Source of the DNA: Lentisphaeria bacterium UBA1776
GTDB lineage: Bacteria > Verrucomicrobiota > Lentisphaeria > Victivallales > Victivallaceae
Direction: 5' to 3'
Assembly: GCA_002314605.1 (NCBI GenBank)
Contig: DCGO01000076.1
Span: 1,162-6,757, forward strand
Length of the DNA stretch: 5,596 nucleotides
Shown here piece after piece: positions 5,456 through 5,596 of the stretch. Numbering within the stretch: position 1 is the first letter of the stretch; every line of letters begins with the position of its first letter. The notes under the pieces were generated by a model that worked only from the letters and a program-made list of their open reading frames with translations, ran no database searches and was not told where the DNA came from. Made by a program: the position numbers and the translations under genes.

Positions 5456-5596
5456 ATGAAAGAACTGCGCGAGATCTACTTTAGCATACAGATGACACTT
5501 TTTCCAGTGCTGGAGGAAGAAAAAATTGAAATTTCTGGCAAAATAAAGGAGTTTGTGGAACTGATTGAGGTTGTAAAACCAGCAAGATTCCTGAAC
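5456..5596 (+). CDS. Partial CDS at right edge, possibly the N-terminus of a transposase
   Basis: Forty-seven codons are visible from the ATG at 5456 to the edge with no stop. AAAGGA (5445-5450), five bases upstream, is a good ribosome binding site. The peptide starts MKELREIYFSIQMTLFPVLE and continues as a charged helical segment ending KPARFLN. The pattern of a short QxxLFPxLEEE stretch followed by a helix and a K-P-x-x-F-L turn resembles, from memory, the N-terminus of some DDE transposases that precede a DUF772-like region, but the diagnostic part lies beyond the window. Codons such as ATA, AGA, GTA and TTT, and the AT-rich surroundings, differ from the GC-rich neighbours and suggest horizontal acquisition. 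The existence of the gene is fairly safe; the transposase assignment is tentative. Confidence 0.5.
   Translation, partial: MKELREIYFSIQMTLFPVLEEEKIEISGKIKEFVELIEVVKPARFLN

Noticed and set aside
1..5596. CRISPR arrays, tRNA or rRNA genes
   Set aside because: No spaced repeat series, cloverleaf with a conserved T-loop, or rRNA segment was seen on either strand.

Overview
This is a bacterial chromosomal window with four recognisable genes and a fifth, partial one. Shine-Dalgarno sites are purine-rich and most are strong (GAGGAG, GGAGG). By eye the first four genes are moderately GC-rich, with long shadow ORFs on their antisense strands, and the spacers are AT-richer with sigma70-like promoters (TTGAAA / TATATT). 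The mix of an NADP-type glutamate dehydrogenase, an AraC regulator divergent from a cytoplasmic GH36-type alpha-galactosidase, and a GNAT-like/NAT_N protein would fit a carbohydrate-degrading anaerobe, for example a gut Lentisphaerota/Victivallales-type organism. That placement is a recollection-based guess, not something the window proves.

Layout. Positions 1-344 (minus) hold the N-terminal third or less of glutamate dehydrogenase, leaving the window at its left edge. Positions 345-959 are non-coding: a probable gdhA promoter at 570-597, a leader of about 220 nt with a 12-nt tandem repeat and two perfect dyads, then a stretch with small competing hairpins, and a promoter at 882-909 for the next gene. 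Positions 960-1922 (plus) encode a 320-residue two-domain acyltransferase-like protein. It converges across a 72-bp gap on an AraC-family regulator (1995-2792, minus). The regulator is transcribed away from a 749-residue clan GH-D alpha-galactosidase-like enzyme (2939-5188, plus). The 146-bp divergent spacer holds two well-formed promoters placed back to back in nearly perfect rotational symmetry. After the glycosidase, 5189-5455 contains a possible promoter and a short, possibly truncated reading frame. The sequence then becomes distinctly AT-rich and leads into a partial CDS (5456 to the edge) whose codon use differs from the rest and which may be the start of a transposase.

How the genes may work together. 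The AraC protein has a cupin-like sensor half and a C-terminal double HTH, and very likely controls the divergent glycosidase in response to an alpha-galactoside or related sugar. The enzyme has no signal peptide, so it would act on sugars already imported. The acyltransferase-like gene has its own promoter and no proven link to sugar use. Glutamate dehydrogenase is an unlinked housekeeping nitrogen-assimilation gene. No clearly novel multi-gene system is visible. The points most worth a second look are the symmetric divergent promoter, the repeat-rich gdhA leader, the atypical glycosidase active-site motifs and the apparent mobile-element edge at the right end.
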